Under the pieces are notes generated by a model that was given only the letters and a program-made list of their open reading frames with translations, was not told the origin of the DNA and did not search any database. From positions 146 through 10,697 of the forward strand of contig DJWC01000131.1 of the NCBI GenBank assembly GCA_002441445.1: 10,552 nucleotides of DNA, given 5' to 3'. The position numbers and the translations under genes were made by a program. Origin of the DNA: Pusillimonas sp. UBA6240. GTDB lineage: Bacteria > Pseudomonadota > Gammaproteobacteria > Burkholderiales > Burkholderiaceae_B. Each line of letters starts with the position of its first letter. Position 1 is the first letter of the stretch. Below are positions 1 to 8,055 of the stretch, one piece after another.

Positions 1-21
1 CGAATCAGGGATGCGCCACCA
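1..21 (+). tRNA. Partial tRNA, 3' end only (isoacceptor undetermined)
   Basis: The first 21 nt read as a tRNA 3' end: CGAAT (end of the T loop), CAGGG (3' strand of the T stem), ATGCGCC (3' acceptor strand), discriminator A, then encoded CCA at 19-21. The 5' acceptor strand would be GGCGCAT. The anticodon lies outside the window, so the amino acid cannot be assigned. A plus-strand terminator starts 16 nt downstream, which supports a real transcription unit ending here. Confidence 0.72.
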
Positions 22-37
22 AGGATATCAAGCACTT

Positions 38-71
38 ACGCCAACCTTTCGGGGTTGGCGTTTTGCTTTTT
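38..71 (+). terminator. Rho-independent terminator after the left tRNA
   Basis: CGCCAACC (39-46) pairs perfectly with GGTTGGCG (53-60), and A38-T61 adds a ninth pair. The loop is TTTCGG. The stem is followed by TTTT, GC and TTTTT (61-71). This is a classic intrinsic terminator on the plus strand. It probably ends the partial tRNA transcript and separates it from the sequence to the right. Confidence 0.85.
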
Positions 72-111
72 AGCACGATGCCGTCGACGCTAGGGGACAA
101 ACGAGCGATGC

Positions 112-229
112 TTAGAAACCGTGAAACAAGAAGTCGATAGCGGCCACGATATCGTCGGGTGTTGAGCGCGTGCATGACATCCGTCTGAACATTGATGAGA
201 TACCCGGAGCCCGGACGCGCCCCAAGGAT
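112..229 (-). pseudogene. Remnant of a CcdB-family toxin gene (internal deletion, frameshifted)
   Basis: Two minus-strand segments resemble opposite ends of CcdB, the gyrase-poisoning toxin of ccdAB toxin-antitoxin modules. In one frame (about 202 down to 158) the reading is GYLINVQTDVMHALNT, which resembles the N-terminal part of CcdB (E. coli ...VDVQSDIIDTPGRR). In another frame (159 down to the TAA at 112-114) it is PDDIVAAIDFLFHGF-stop, which resembles the CcdB C-terminus (...NDIKNAINLMFWGI). In an intact toxin of about 100 residues these parts are separated by roughly 55-65 residues. Here they abut at about 157-163 in different frames, so the middle appears deleted. No clean start codon or N-terminal MxRFDV-like stretch is visible and no ccdA was found upstream (223-313). 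The match is from memory of the family, so the call is moderate. Confidence 0.5.
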
Positions 230-240
230 GTCGTCCGGGC
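209..240. repeat. Perfect 9-bp inverted repeat downstream of the iclR gene
   Basis: GCCCGGACG (209-217) and CGTCCGGGC (232-240) are perfect inverted copies around a 14-nt loop. The repeat lies about 75 bp past the last stop codon of the operon and has no T-run on either side. It is therefore not a standard intrinsic terminator, though a GC-rich hairpin there could protect or pause the 3' end of the operon mRNA. It overlaps the degraded 5' portion of the ccdB-like remnant. Confidence 0.5.
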
Positions 241-313
241 ATTGAAACGGCTTCGGGCAATGCGGGGATGCCGGCGCAGGCCGCCTTCAGCCCCCCTGAA
301 CGAAACGGCCGGC

Positions 314-1162
314 TTACGGATAGCCGGGAGCCATGCCGTATCCTTTACGGAACGGCTCCAATTCGGCGACCGGCGGCTCGCCGGTGGATACTTGGCGGCC
401 GGTTCCCAGGAGATGCGGAACCAGCTCGGCGCGCAGGCGGTCCATGGTCCAGCGAGAGGCGGGCGCCGAGATGTTGATGGCGGCTATCGGATTGCCGTGG
501 GCGTCGGTGATGGGAACGGCGATATTGAGATCGCCCCGGTAGAATTCCGCGCAGGCATATGCGTACCCATTTTCACGTGCCGCGTCTACCAGGTCCATGA
601 GTTCGCCGATGCCTGTGATGGTGGTGGGCGTCAGACGGGGCCGCGGCGCTGATTCCAGGAGCTCGCGGGCATGGTCCGGCGGAAGCAAGGAAAGAAAAGC
701 CCGGCCGGAGGCGGTGCAATACATGGGCAGCCTACGCCCCACCGGCATATGGACAGTGGCATGCAAATGGGTGGCGAAGCGGGCGATATACACCATGTCG
801 GTTCCGTCGGGTTCCGACATGTTTACGGTTTCACCAGTCGTGCGGTTGAGCTCCAGCAAAAAGGGGTTGGCCCGCTCGATGAGCGGATTCACAAGCAGAT
901 AGCGATAGCCGAATTCGACCGTCTTGGGCGTGAGCGAATAGCGTTTGCTGCGCGGGTCCTTGCGCAGATAGCCCATCGTCTCCAGCGTGAATGCGAAGCG
1001 CTGTGCCGCGCTTCTGCTCAGGCCGGTGGCTGCGGCGATCTCGGGCAGATTCATGTCCGGATTCTGGGAACCGAAAGCGGTCAGCACCTCGATACCCTTC
1101 ATCAGCGATAGGTTGAAAAGGGGCGAACTGAGCCGTTTGTCGAGTTCAGCGGGGGAGATCAT
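314..1162 (-). CDS. IclR-family transcriptional regulator
   Basis: A 282-residue protein, the normal size for the IclR family. The N-terminal winged helix-turn-helix spans about residues 20-85, with recognition region LPEIAAATGLSRSAAQRF (39-56) and wing GYLRKDPRSKRYSLTP (64-79). The rest is the IclR effector-binding (GAF-like) domain, including ASGRAFLSLL. Family members bind palindromic operators and respond to a small pathway metabolite. This is the last gene of the operon, and its ATG overlaps the end of the DMT transporter gene by 17 bp. No Shine-Dalgarno sequence precedes the ATG, so translation is probably coupled to the gene before it. It most likely controls the operon promoter near 10200, where palindromic sites lie. 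Whether it represses or activates, and its ligand, cannot be read from sequence. Confidence 0.92.
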   Translation of the reverse strand: MISPAELDKRLSSPLFNLSLMKGIEVLTAFGSQNPDMNLPEIAAATGLSRSAAQRFAFTLETMGYLRKDPRSKRYSLTPKTVEFGYRYLLVNPLIERANPFLLELNRTTGETVNMSEPDGTDMVYIARFATHLHATVHMPVGRRLPMYCTASGRAFLSLLPPDHARELLESAPRPRLTPTTITGIGELMDLVDAARENGYAYACAEFYRGDLNIAVPITDAHGNPIAAINISAPASRWTMDRLRAELVPHLLGTGRQVSTGEPPVAELEPFRKGYGMAPGYP

Positions 1163-2111
1163 GGTTGTTTTTCAGGTGAAAAGAGGAATCGGCGGGTGGG
1201 GATGCCGGACGCCGGATCAGCGTCAGCACACTACCAAGCGTGATCAAGCCCGCGCTTGCGGCGAAGACCGCGGGCAGATCTTCGTTGAAGATCCACGCGC
1301 TGAACGCGATTCCGACAAACGGCGTCGTCATCAGAAATTGGCCCGCGATCGAGCTTGGTATATAGCTGAGAATCTTTGTCCATGCCCATACGGCAACGGC
1401 TGTCGGCACCACCCAATTCCAGAGCATTATAAATATAAGAGTGGTGGTGAATCGCGGCGATGCGGGAAACTCCATGCATATCGCGGCAACGGCGAGCACG
1501 CAGCCCGCAGCCAGCAGCTGCCATAATGTCTGGCTGAGCAATGACGCCGTCCACACCCATTTTCGATAAAGCACGGCCCCGAGGCCCCAGCACATCGCAG
1601 CCGTAAGCGTCATGCCGACCCCAAGCGCCGCACGCGGCTCATCCCAGTCGATGACCGTGGGATCCAAAAACAGAAGCATCCCGCCGATGCTGACCAATAT
1701 CCCCATATACTGCACCCAGCTCAGCCGCGCCCGCAAAATGAGCACGTCGAAAATGGCGGCCCAAAGCGGCATGCTGTAGATTATCGTCACGGTCCGCCCC
1801 GCGGGCAGGAACTGCAATGAAACGCTGGCAAGGCCCAGCACGCTCACGTACTGCAGAATACTGATGCCCGCCAGCCTGGCGCGCTCATCGGGGGGCGGCA
1901 GCAGACGCGGCGCCCTTGCCGCCAATAATAGGATGGCCACTACTCCCGCTCCGCCGAACAGTCTGACGGCGGAGAAGGTCAGCGGCGTCATGTCCCGCAA
2001 GGCGAGCTTCATCAAAGGATAGTTCGTTCCCCACGAAACGATGACAATAAACAGATAGACCGACGTAAGACCCAGTTGGACGATGGCCTGCTTGATCGGT
2101 CGCCTGTGCAT
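1146..2111 (-). CDS. EamA/DMT-superfamily transporter (10-TM metabolite permease)
   Basis: A 321-residue, strongly hydrophobic protein with about ten membrane helices in two EamA repeats (roughly residues 15-145 and 160-295). It opens with the typical DMT helix containing WGTNYPLMKLAL (28-39). DMT-family EamA proteins are inner-membrane carriers that often export amino acids or other metabolites; the substrate here is unknown. The gene starts 10 bp after the oxidase stop and overlaps iclR by 17 bp, so it belongs to the operon. No good Shine-Dalgarno precedes the ATG at 2111, but no better in-frame start lies nearby. Since the operon already encodes a TRAP importer, this protein may export a product or side-product such as an amine or amino acid. 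That role is inference. An uptake role is also possible. Confidence 0.88.
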   Translation of the reverse strand: MHRRPIKQAIVQLGLTSVYLFIVIVSWGTNYPLMKLALRDMTPLTFSAVRLFGGAGVVAILLLAARAPRLLPPPDERARLAGISILQYVSVLGLASVSLQFLPAGRTVTIIYSMPLWAAIFDVLILRARLSWVQYMGILVSIGGMLLFLDPTVIDWDEPRAALGVGMTLTAAMCWGLGAVLYRKWVWTASLLSQTLWQLLAAGCVLAVAAICMEFPASPRFTTTLIFIMLWNWVVPTAVAVWAWTKILSYIPSSIAGQFLMTTPFVGIAFSAWIFNEDLPAVFAASAGLITLGSVLTLIRRPASPPADSSFHLKNNHDLPR

Positions 2112-2121
2112 GAATATCGGT

Positions 2122-3414
2122 TCAAATACTCAAGAGGTCGCGCAGCCGATAATACGACGCAACGACGTTCATGGCCGGCAGGCGCCAGGCATGCAGCGGT
2201 ACGTCGTTGAGCGGCTTCCCCATGGGGCCCATGTCCGCCTTGGCGCCGACCACCATATCCGCCAATGCCCGCCCCAGCACATGAGTCAATGCAACGCCGC
2301 GGCCGCCATATCCCATGGCGAAGTATCCGTCGCTGGCCCAACTGCCTACGTGGGGGAAATCGTCCAGGGTCACGGCCACCCGCCCCGACCACCGGAACTC
2401 CACGGATACGCTATCGAGGGCGGGAAACGTCGCGCACAGTTGCTTGAACAGCCCGGCGTATATCTCGTCTTTCTCCAACCCACTCAGTGAACCGCGCCCT
2501 CCGAACAGGATGCGGTTGCCAGGAATGCGACGGAAGTAATTCACTAGATGACGGGTGTCGGTGACCAGCTCGCCGCCCGGCAATATGCTGGAATAGACGT
2601 CCTCGGGCACCGGTCGCGTCGCAATGACCGAGCTGGTTACAGGGATGATGCGGCGCGCCAGGCCGCCGGGCAGATCCCGCATGCCTGTATAGGCGTTGGT
2701 CGCGATCACCAGGTGGCGGGCGGTCACGCTGCCGCCTTCCGTATGCACGCGATATCGGCCCTCGCCGCTTTCCACCTTCACAACCGGCGTCGATGAGAAC
2801 ATCGCCAGGCCGCGAGCCGACAGCGCGGAGGCCAGCTCGCGGGCATAGCCGAGCGGGTTGACGCCGCCGGCCCGGCTGTCGAGATAGCCGCCCCTGTATA
2901 CGGAAGTGCCGATCGCCTCGGCCGCCTCGGACCGGGACAGCAAGCGCGGAACACGGTCGCCGGCCGTCGCGGCCAACCAATCGATATCGTCCCGCAAGGC
3001 CTGGAAATCGGCCGAGGTATGGGCGGCGGTGATATGACCGCAGCGCTTGAACCCCCCGTCGATCCCGAGCTCTTGGACATTGGACTCAATGCCGTTCACG
3101 GCTTCCTGTACCAGTTTGTACAACAGCAGGGTCGCCTCGTTGCCGAACTTGCGCGCGAGCGCCGACCAGCCATACTTGTAGCGCAGGACGGCCATCCCGC
3201 CATTGCGTCCGCTGGCGCCCCATCCGGGCTCGTGGGCCTCGAGCACGCAAACCTGAAGGCCGCGCCTCATCAAATGCCATGCGGCGTTCAAGCCGGTGAA
3301 GCCCGCGCCGACAACGACGCAGTCCGCTTGCATATCGCGTTGCAGCCTTTCAAGCTTGGGCGCCGGCGGCGAAATGGCATTCCAGAAGGATGACGAGGCA
3401 TCGGGAAAAGACAT
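2122..3414 (-). CDS. FAD-dependent amine/amino-acid oxidoreductase, DAO family (PuuB/OrdL-like)
   Basis: A 430-residue flavoprotein. The dinucleotide-binding site VVVGAGFTGLNAAWHL lies at residues 33-48, with the ribose-binding acidic residue in VLEA (E59). It is followed by GWGASGRNGG (64-73), a signature of the gamma-glutamylputrescine oxidase/glycine oxidase group (COG0665). C-terminal FAD-contact motifs are WSGRVAVTLDDFPHVG (342-357) and GYGGRGVALT (368-377). Members oxidise a primary or secondary amine with release of hydrogen peroxide or transfer of electrons to quinone. The reading frame stays open far upstream into the permease gene, but the real start is the ATG at 3414: it lies 2 bp after the DctM stop, has GGGAG 10 nt upstream, and opens about 30 residues before the Rossmann motif as in relatives. 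In this operon it probably oxidises the amine made or released by HyuAB. The substrate is unknown; sarcosine-type oxidation is one alternative. Confidence 0.88.
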   Translation of the reverse strand: MSFPDASSSFWNAISPPAPKLERLQRDMQADCVVVGAGFTGLNAAWHLMRRGLQVCVLEAHEPGWGASGRNGGMAVLRYKYGWSALARKFGNEATLLLYKLVQEAVNGIESNVQELGIDGGFKRCGHITAAHTSADFQALRDDIDWLAATAGDRVPRLLSRSEAAEAIGTSVYRGGYLDSRAGGVNPLGYARELASALSARGLAMFSSTPVVKVESGEGRYRVHTEGGSVTARHLVIATNAYTGMRDLPGGLARRIIPVTSSVIATRPVPEDVYSSILPGGELVTDTRHLVNYFRRIPGNRILFGGRGSLSGLEKDEIYAGLFKQLCATFPALDSVSVEFRWSGRVAVTLDDFPHVGSWASDGYFAMGYGGRGVALTHVLGRALADMVVGAKADMGPMGKPLNDVPLHAWRLPAMNVVASYYRLRDLLSI

Positions 3415-3416
3415 GT

Positions 3417-4715
3417 TCAATTGACTCCCATGACGAGTTCCGGCAGCCACAGCACGATAGAGGGCGCCCAAGTGAAGACCGCAATCGCCACCAGCATCAT
3501 GATCCAGAACGGTATGGCGGCAAGGGCGGCGCCGCCGAGTCCGACCTGGCCGTTGGTGATTGCAGTCAGAACAAATAGATTCATACCCACCGGAGGAGTC
3601 AGCATGCCGATCTCGATCAGGATGGTGATAATGACCCCCGTCCAGACCGGGTCGAAGCCCGCCGCCATCATGACGGGGAACATGATGGGCACCGTCATCA
3701 GCAGCAGCGAAATCCCATCGAAAAAACACCCCAGGATCAGGTAGAGGAGCACGACTGCGATGAGCACCTGGTACCGGCCCAGCCCCATGTCCGCCATGGT
3801 TCCCACCAACTGCTGGGGAATGCCCAGGATGGTGAGCGACTGGGACAGGATCAGGGCGCCTATCATCACGGTCGCGATGGACCCGAATACCCGGGTTGCC
3901 GTCAGGAAGGCGCCGAAGAGCTTGCGCAGATCGAGCTGCCCCCATGCAAAGCCGGTGGCGATGGAAGCCAGCACGCCGAGCGCCGCCGCTTCGGTGGGCG
4001 TTGCCCAGCCCATGTACAGGGTGCCCAGGACGGCGAATGCAATGAAGGCGATCGGCCAGATTTTCAACAAGCCGATAAGGCGCGCCGCCCACGGCGTCTC
4101 GGGCAATTGCTTGCCCGTCAGTTCAGGGGCGCGCCGGCATTTGAAGTAAATCAGAATCATGAACAGGGACGCCAGGAAAAGACCTGGCATCACGCCGGCT
4201 AGAAAGAGACGGCCGATGGAAACGCCCTGGGTCACGCCATACAGCAACAGCGAGAGGCTGGGAGGAATCAATAGGCCCAAGGTGCCGCCGGCGGCCAGGG
4301 TGGCCACCACCAGCGGCTTGTCGTAGCCCCGATCGCGCAGTTCAGGGTAGGCCACCGAGCCCACCGCGGCGGCGGTCGAGGTGCTCGCTCCGCTTACGGC
4401 GCCGAAAACGGTGCAGACCGCAATATTGCTGTGCAGCAGGCCGCCGGGCACGCGCCGGAAGAAGGGCGCCAGGGCGCTGTAGATTCTCGATGAGACTCCG
4501 CTTACCAGCAGGATCTCGCCCATGAAGATGAACAGGGGTATGGCGGCCAATGTGAAGTCGCTCAAGACGCCCCACACCGACGTGATGGCAAGGCTTTCGC
4601 CGTCGCCGACCACGAAACGCAGGATGGTCAGCCCGATCAGGCCCAGACCGATGCCGACCGGCATGCCTGTGAGGGCGATGAGAACCAGCCCCCCGATAAG
4701 TATCGACCACACCAT
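3417..4715 (-). CDS. TRAP transporter large permease (DctM family)
   Basis: A 432-residue polytopic membrane protein, typical DctM length with about 12 hydrophobic segments. Family motifs include IPLFIFMGEILLVSGVSSRIY (first half), GASTSTAAAVGSVAYPEL, GGTLGLLIPPSLSLLLYGV, and LTPPVGMNLFVLTAI near the C-terminus. DctM is the transport channel of tripartite ATP-independent periplasmic transporters and drives uptake with the sodium gradient. Its ATG lies 1 bp after the DctQ stop (TGA-C-ATG), and its own stop is 2 bp before the oxidase ATG, which implies tight translational coupling. With the DctQ and DctP genes it forms a complete importer. Confidence 0.94.
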   Translation of the reverse strand: MVWSILIGGLVLIALTGMPVGIGLGLIGLTILRFVVGDGESLAITSVWGVLSDFTLAAIPLFIFMGEILLVSGVSSRIYSALAPFFRRVPGGLLHSNIAVCTVFGAVSGASTSTAAAVGSVAYPELRDRGYDKPLVVATLAAGGTLGLLIPPSLSLLLYGVTQGVSIGRLFLAGVMPGLFLASLFMILIYFKCRRAPELTGKQLPETPWAARLIGLLKIWPIAFIAFAVLGTLYMGWATPTEAAALGVLASIATGFAWGQLDLRKLFGAFLTATRVFGSIATVMIGALILSQSLTILGIPQQLVGTMADMGLGRYQVLIAVVLLYLILGCFFDGISLLLMTVPIMFPVMMAAGFDPVWTGVIITILIEIGMLTPPVGMNLFVLTAITNGQVGLGGAALAAIPFWIMMLVAIAVFTWAPSIVLWLPELVMGVN

Positions 4716-4716
4716 G

Positions 4717-5223
4717 TCAGTATTCGTCCGTCAGTGCTGCCGCGACTTGCGGCTCTGGAGGGGGCGAGCCGCGGAAGGCAAGCACTACCGAGGCGATGGC
4801 CATGAGCGCCGAGGCGGCCGCCATCAGACCCATCCAAGGCCACAGCGTGATGCCGGCCAGGTCGGAGCGCGAGCCCAGGTCAAACGAGAATGCCGCGAAC
4901 TGATAGGCGTAATAGCCGAACCAGACGCTGTATAGCGCAATGAACAGATCGGCCGCCATGTCGGCGATGCGGCGCCACGCGGGCGAGAAAAGCCCTGTAA
5001 GAAGCGTGATGCATATGTGGCGGCGATACACCGTCACATAAGGCAGCGCGAGAAAGACCAGGGCGGAGAACAGCAGGCCCACGAGTTCTTCCGTGAAGGA
5101 AAAGGGCTCGCCCAGCGCATAGCGCATGATGGCCGACAATGCTACGAAAATGGTGAGTGCGATACCGCTGATCGTTGCGAGCATGACCAGCAGCCGGCAC
5201 GCTCGCGCCAGTATTCGAACCAT
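4717..5223 (-). CDS. TRAP transporter small permease (DctQ family)
   Basis: A 168-residue protein with four hydrophobic helices (about residues 8-30, 45-65, 87-110 and 125-148) and the DctQ-type motif MRYALGEPFSFTEELVG (33-49) between the first two. DctQ helps assemble or stabilise the large permease and dock the receptor. The ATG is preceded by AGGAAGGAG with 6-nt spacing, so the start is well supported. It lies 37 bp after the receptor gene and 1 bp before the large permease. The C-terminal 15 residues (PPPEPQVAAALTDEY) form a polar tail. Confidence 0.92.
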   Translation of the reverse strand: MVRILARACRLLVMLATISGIALTIFVALSAIMRYALGEPFSFTEELVGLLFSALVFLALPYVTVYRRHICITLLTGLFSPAWRRIADMAADLFIALYSVWFGYYAYQFAAFSFDLGSRSDLAGITLWPWMGLMAAASALMAIASVVLAFRGSPPPEPQVAAALTDEY

Positions 5224-5260
5224 GGCTGTCTCCTTCCTGTTGCCGCGATGCGGATGCTCT

Positions 5261-6289
5261 TCAGTTTCCGACTATGGCGTTGACGGCCTTGTAATTCTCG
5301 GCGGCGACCCCGCCCAGCTGCTCGACGGACGCCTTCCATACGGCCTGCGCGGCTTCAGCGAATTTTTTCTGGTCCGCCGCGGGGAAGGGTTCCAATACCG
5401 TACCGCCGGCGGCCTTCCATTGCTCTTCGGAGGTCTTGTCGACGTCGCCGTTCAGGTAGGCCTGGAATGAGGCTTCCTGAATTTCCTTGGCGGTATCGAC
5501 GAGTATCTTCTGAACCTCGGGAGTAAGTTTGCCGTAGGCCTCCTTGGACGCAATGATGTTCAAGGGATGCAGCACGTAGGGGAAAAGATAGCTCGCGTAA
5601 GGCGCGGCCTCCTGCAAAGAAACCGTCAGCGAGAAATGGATGGGATACACGGCGCAATCGACCACCCCGGTCCGCAAGGCCATATAGAGGTCGTTCTGCC
5701 CGATGATCTGCGCCGCGATGCCAAGGCGCTGGAAGGTGTCGGCCTGGGCTTTCTCCCAGACGCGCACTTTTTTGCCCTTGAGTTCGTCCAATGACTTTAC
5801 CGGTTCTTTGCATATGACTTGCGTATCGCGGACGGGATGGGCGACATAGCCCAGCAGCTCGATGCCCCACTTGTCGTAGCTCTTTTCGTAGATATCGGTC
5901 AGGACTGGAGCCAGTTCATTGAGCTTCTTCGGTTCCGATACGACGCCCGGCGGCAGCGTGACCGCATATTGAGGCTCGTCGCGGGTCATGTATCCGGGAT
6001 ACAGGCCTGCCGCCTGGATGACATTGCCGCGCGGCAGAATGCGCAGCATATCGACATCTTTCACTCCCAGCGATGCTCCGGGGTAGAGCGTGATCTTGAG
6101 CTTGCCCTCGGCCCGCTTGTTCACCAGATCGACGAAACGCTGGTAGTACTGGGCCTCGACGCGTGTCGGCACCCATACTATGTGCATCTTCCATTGCGTC
6201 GCCGCATGCGCGGCGGAAACACCGGCCGCCAGAAGCGTCGCGGCCAGCCATATGCTGCGAAAAACTTTCCTTGTCCATGCCTGTTTCAT
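5261..6289 (-). CDS. TRAP transporter periplasmic solute-binding protein (DctP family)
   Basis: A 342-residue receptor, standard DctP length. It begins with a Sec signal peptide: basic MKQAWTRKVFR, a hydrophobic core IWLAATLLAAGVS, and a likely signal peptidase I site AHA|ATQ after residue 29. The DctP fold is visible in KSLDELKGKKVRVWEKAQAD (165-184), whose Arg (R176) lies where family members hold a substrate carboxylate, and in GQNDLYMALRTGVVDCAVYP (197-216), the usual ligand-pocket helix and strand. From this, a carboxylated substrate is likely but not proven. The start has GGGAG 6 nt upstream. It follows hyuB by 42 bp and precedes the two permease genes, so the three make one importer. 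Confidence 0.94.
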   Translation of the reverse strand: MKQAWTRKVFRSIWLAATLLAAGVSAAHAATQWKMHIVWVPTRVEAQYYQRFVDLVNKRAEGKLKITLYPGASLGVKDVDMLRILPRGNVIQAAGLYPGYMTRDEPQYAVTLPPGVVSEPKKLNELAPVLTDIYEKSYDKWGIELLGYVAHPVRDTQVICKEPVKSLDELKGKKVRVWEKAQADTFQRLGIAAQIIGQNDLYMALRTGVVDCAVYPIHFSLTVSLQEAAPYASYLFPYVLHPLNIIASKEAYGKLTPEVQKILVDTAKEIQEASFQAYLNGDVDKTSEEQWKAAGGTVLEPFPAADQKKFAEAAQAVWKASVEQLGGVAAENYKAVNAIVGN

Positions 6290-6331
6290 TTTTGTCTCCC
6301 TTTGATGGTGTTATCGTCTTCAAAAAACTGC

Positions 6332-8050
6332 TCACTGCGATGGATATCCGTACAGCTTTTGCGCCGCCTCGAGCGATACCCGGCCATCGGCGATGTCGCG
6401 CTCGACCGCAGCGCGATCACGCTCTTCGGGCGGGCCGTAGCCTCCGCCTCCTGGCGTTTGAACAACCACTCGATCACCTCGATACAGCGTCATGACGCCC
6501 TTGGACTTGATGACTTCCTGTTCGCCCGTGGCGCGGTAGACCACCGATTCCTCGACAGCGCCGCTGCCGCCGCCGTGCGAGCCCGCGGCCGGGCAATAAT
6601 GCCGCTCGCCGCGATGGGTGAAGACGGCCGAGTCCCCCAATAATTCGAACTCCTTCACCAGTCCGAGCCCGCCCCGATAGCGGCCGGCGCCGCCGGAGTC
6701 CCGGCGCAGCGCCATGCGGTTCACGCGTATCGGAGCTTCCATCTCCATCGCTTCGGCGGGCAGATTCATGCAATTCGAAGCATCCGTCTCCACGACATCG
6801 ACGCCATCGCAACGATGAGAAGCGCCGCTGCCGCCGGCGATCAGCTCGCCCGTCACATACTGGCTGCCGTTGGACAGGCGCCCGCCGAAAGCCAGGGCCA
6901 GCAGCACGCCCGCCGAATCGGCAGGTACCTTTTCGGGCATGGCTCCCTTGAACGCTCCCAGAATGCATCCCGTGATGCGCTTGATGGTCGCTGTGCGGGA
7001 TCCCACCGGCGCGGGCTCGACCGGATTGACGAGGCTGCCTTCCGGCAGATGCAGCGTGACGGGGCGAAAGCACCCGGCATTGGTTGGGATTTCCGGATCG
7101 GTCAGTACCCGCAATGCAAAATAGGCCGCGGCCTGTACGCCCGAAGCGACGCAGTTGAACGGCCCCTTGAGTTGCGGGCTCGTTCCGGTGAAGTCCATGT
7201 GGATGCGTCCGTCCTGAACGGTGATCGAGACCTCGATGCGCACGCGCTTGTCCAGCTCGATGCCATCGTTGTCCAAGTAATCGACATAGTGATACTGCCC
7301 ATTGGGGATACGCCGCAGCTCTGCAATGGTCAGCTGTTCCGAACGGCGGACCAGTTCATCGGCGATGGCATGCAGCTGATCGACGCCATACTGCGCCGCG
7401 AGTTCGTCCATGCGGCGTGCGCCGATATGGCACGCGGCGATCTGGGCGTTGATATCGCCCATGAAGGTATCGGGAATGCGCACATTGAGCCGCAACAGGC
7501 TGACCAATGGCTGGTTGAGCCGGCCCGCCTCCATCAGCTTGAGCGGCGGTATGCGGATGCCTTCTTGATAGATCTCCGTCGCGTTGGTGGGAATCGAACC
7601 CGGCGTCATGCCGCCCACGTCCTGGTGGTGCGTCATGGCCGCCGACATCGCAATGACCTTGCCGCGATGGAAGATCGGCATGATGATGGCGATATCCGGC
7701 AAGTGCGTGCCCCCCAGATAGGGGTCGTTCATGATGTACACATCGCCTTCCTCCATGGTTTCCAGCGGGAAGGCCTTGAGCATGGTCTTGACGATAGGGA
7801 TCAGGGTCGCCAGATGGATAGGCACGGCGCAGGCTTGGGCCAGGGTATCGCCGGAAATCATGAACAGGCTGGCCGACGCGTCCAGCCCTTCTTTCACGAT
7901 GGGAGAGAAAGAGCTGCGCAATAAAGTCGATTGCATTTCATTGGCAATGCCCTCGAACTTGTGGCGCACGACTTCGACGGTGATGGGGTCCAGCCCGCTT
8001 TGCCGCCCCGCGGAGGCTTGCATCAACATGGCCGAGTTTTCTGCATTCAT
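6332..8050 (-). CDS. hyuB: Hydantoinase B/oxoprolinase-family subunit (HyuB)
   Basis: A 572-residue protein, typical for stand-alone HyuB subunits. It starts with the family opening DPITVEVVRHKFEGIANEMQ (21-40). It carries NDPYLGGTHLPDI (108-120) and THHQDVGGMTPGS (140-152), His/Asp-rich blocks conserved in the family and likely metal-binding, then QEGIRIPPLKLM. The C-terminal glycine-rich end TPGGGGYGPP (532-541) is also typical. With HyuA it forms an ATP-dependent enzyme of the group that includes N-methylhydantoinase, 5-oxoprolinase, caprolactamase and acetone/acetophenone carboxylases. A GTG at 8059 overlaps the hyuA stop (GTGA), but ATG 8050 is preferred because GAGGAG (8064-8059) sits 8 nt upstream of it, whereas the GTG overlaps that same site. 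Substrate not determinable. Confidence 0.92.
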   Translation of the reverse strand: MNAENSAMLMQASAGRQSGLDPITVEVVRHKFEGIANEMQSTLLRSSFSPIVKEGLDASASLFMISGDTLAQACAVPIHLATLIPIVKTMLKAFPLETMEEGDVYIMNDPYLGGTHLPDIAIIMPIFHRGKVIAMSAAMTHHQDVGGMTPGSIPTNATEIYQEGIRIPPLKLMEAGRLNQPLVSLLRLNVRIPDTFMGDINAQIAACHIGARRMDELAAQYGVDQLHAIADELVRRSEQLTIAELRRIPNGQYHYVDYLDNDGIELDKRVRIEVSITVQDGRIHMDFTGTSPQLKGPFNCVASGVQAAAYFALRVLTDPEIPTNAGCFRPVTLHLPEGSLVNPVEPAPVGSRTATIKRITGCILGAFKGAMPEKVPADSAGVLLALAFGGRLSNGSQYVTGELIAGGSGASHRCDGVDVVETDASNCMNLPAEAMEMEAPIRVNRMALRRDSGGAGRYRGGLGLVKEFELLGDSAVFTHRGERHYCPAAGSHGGGSGAVEESVVYRATGEQEVIKSKGVMTLYRGDRVVVQTPGGGGYGPPEERDRAAVERDIADGRVSLEAAQKLYGYPSQ

Positions 8051-8055
8051 TTCGA

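Noticed and set aside
22..38. Sequence just after the left tRNA as an attachment-site core
   Set aside because: Stretches such as ATCAAGCACTTACG next to a tRNA can be att cores, but no second copy was found in the window.
309..327. Small inverted repeat CCGGCT/AGCCGG over the iclR stop codon
   Set aside because: Six-bp arms with no T-run. Such repeats are frequent by chance in this GC-rich sequence, so no terminator is called.
170..652. Plus-strand open frame (160 codons) starting in the left gap
   Set aside because: Most of it is antisense to iclR. Its first part overlaps the ccdB-like remnant, and the translation has no recognisable family features.
3415..4092. Upstream open extension of the flavin oxidase frame, which would give a 656-residue protein
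   Set aside because: The extension lies wholly inside the DctM gene in another frame, is low-complexity His/Arg/Gly-rich and resembles no domain. The ATG at 3414 directly after the DctM stop gives the normal family length.
5819..6643. Plus-strand open frame (274 codons) spanning the dctP-hyuB junction
   Set aside because: It crosses two well-supported opposite-strand genes and shows no motifs or ribosome-binding site.
6815..7924. Long plus-strand open frame (369 codons) opposite hyuB
   Set aside because: Antisense shadow: biased His/Arg/Asp/Gln composition and no domain motifs, fully contained in hyuB.
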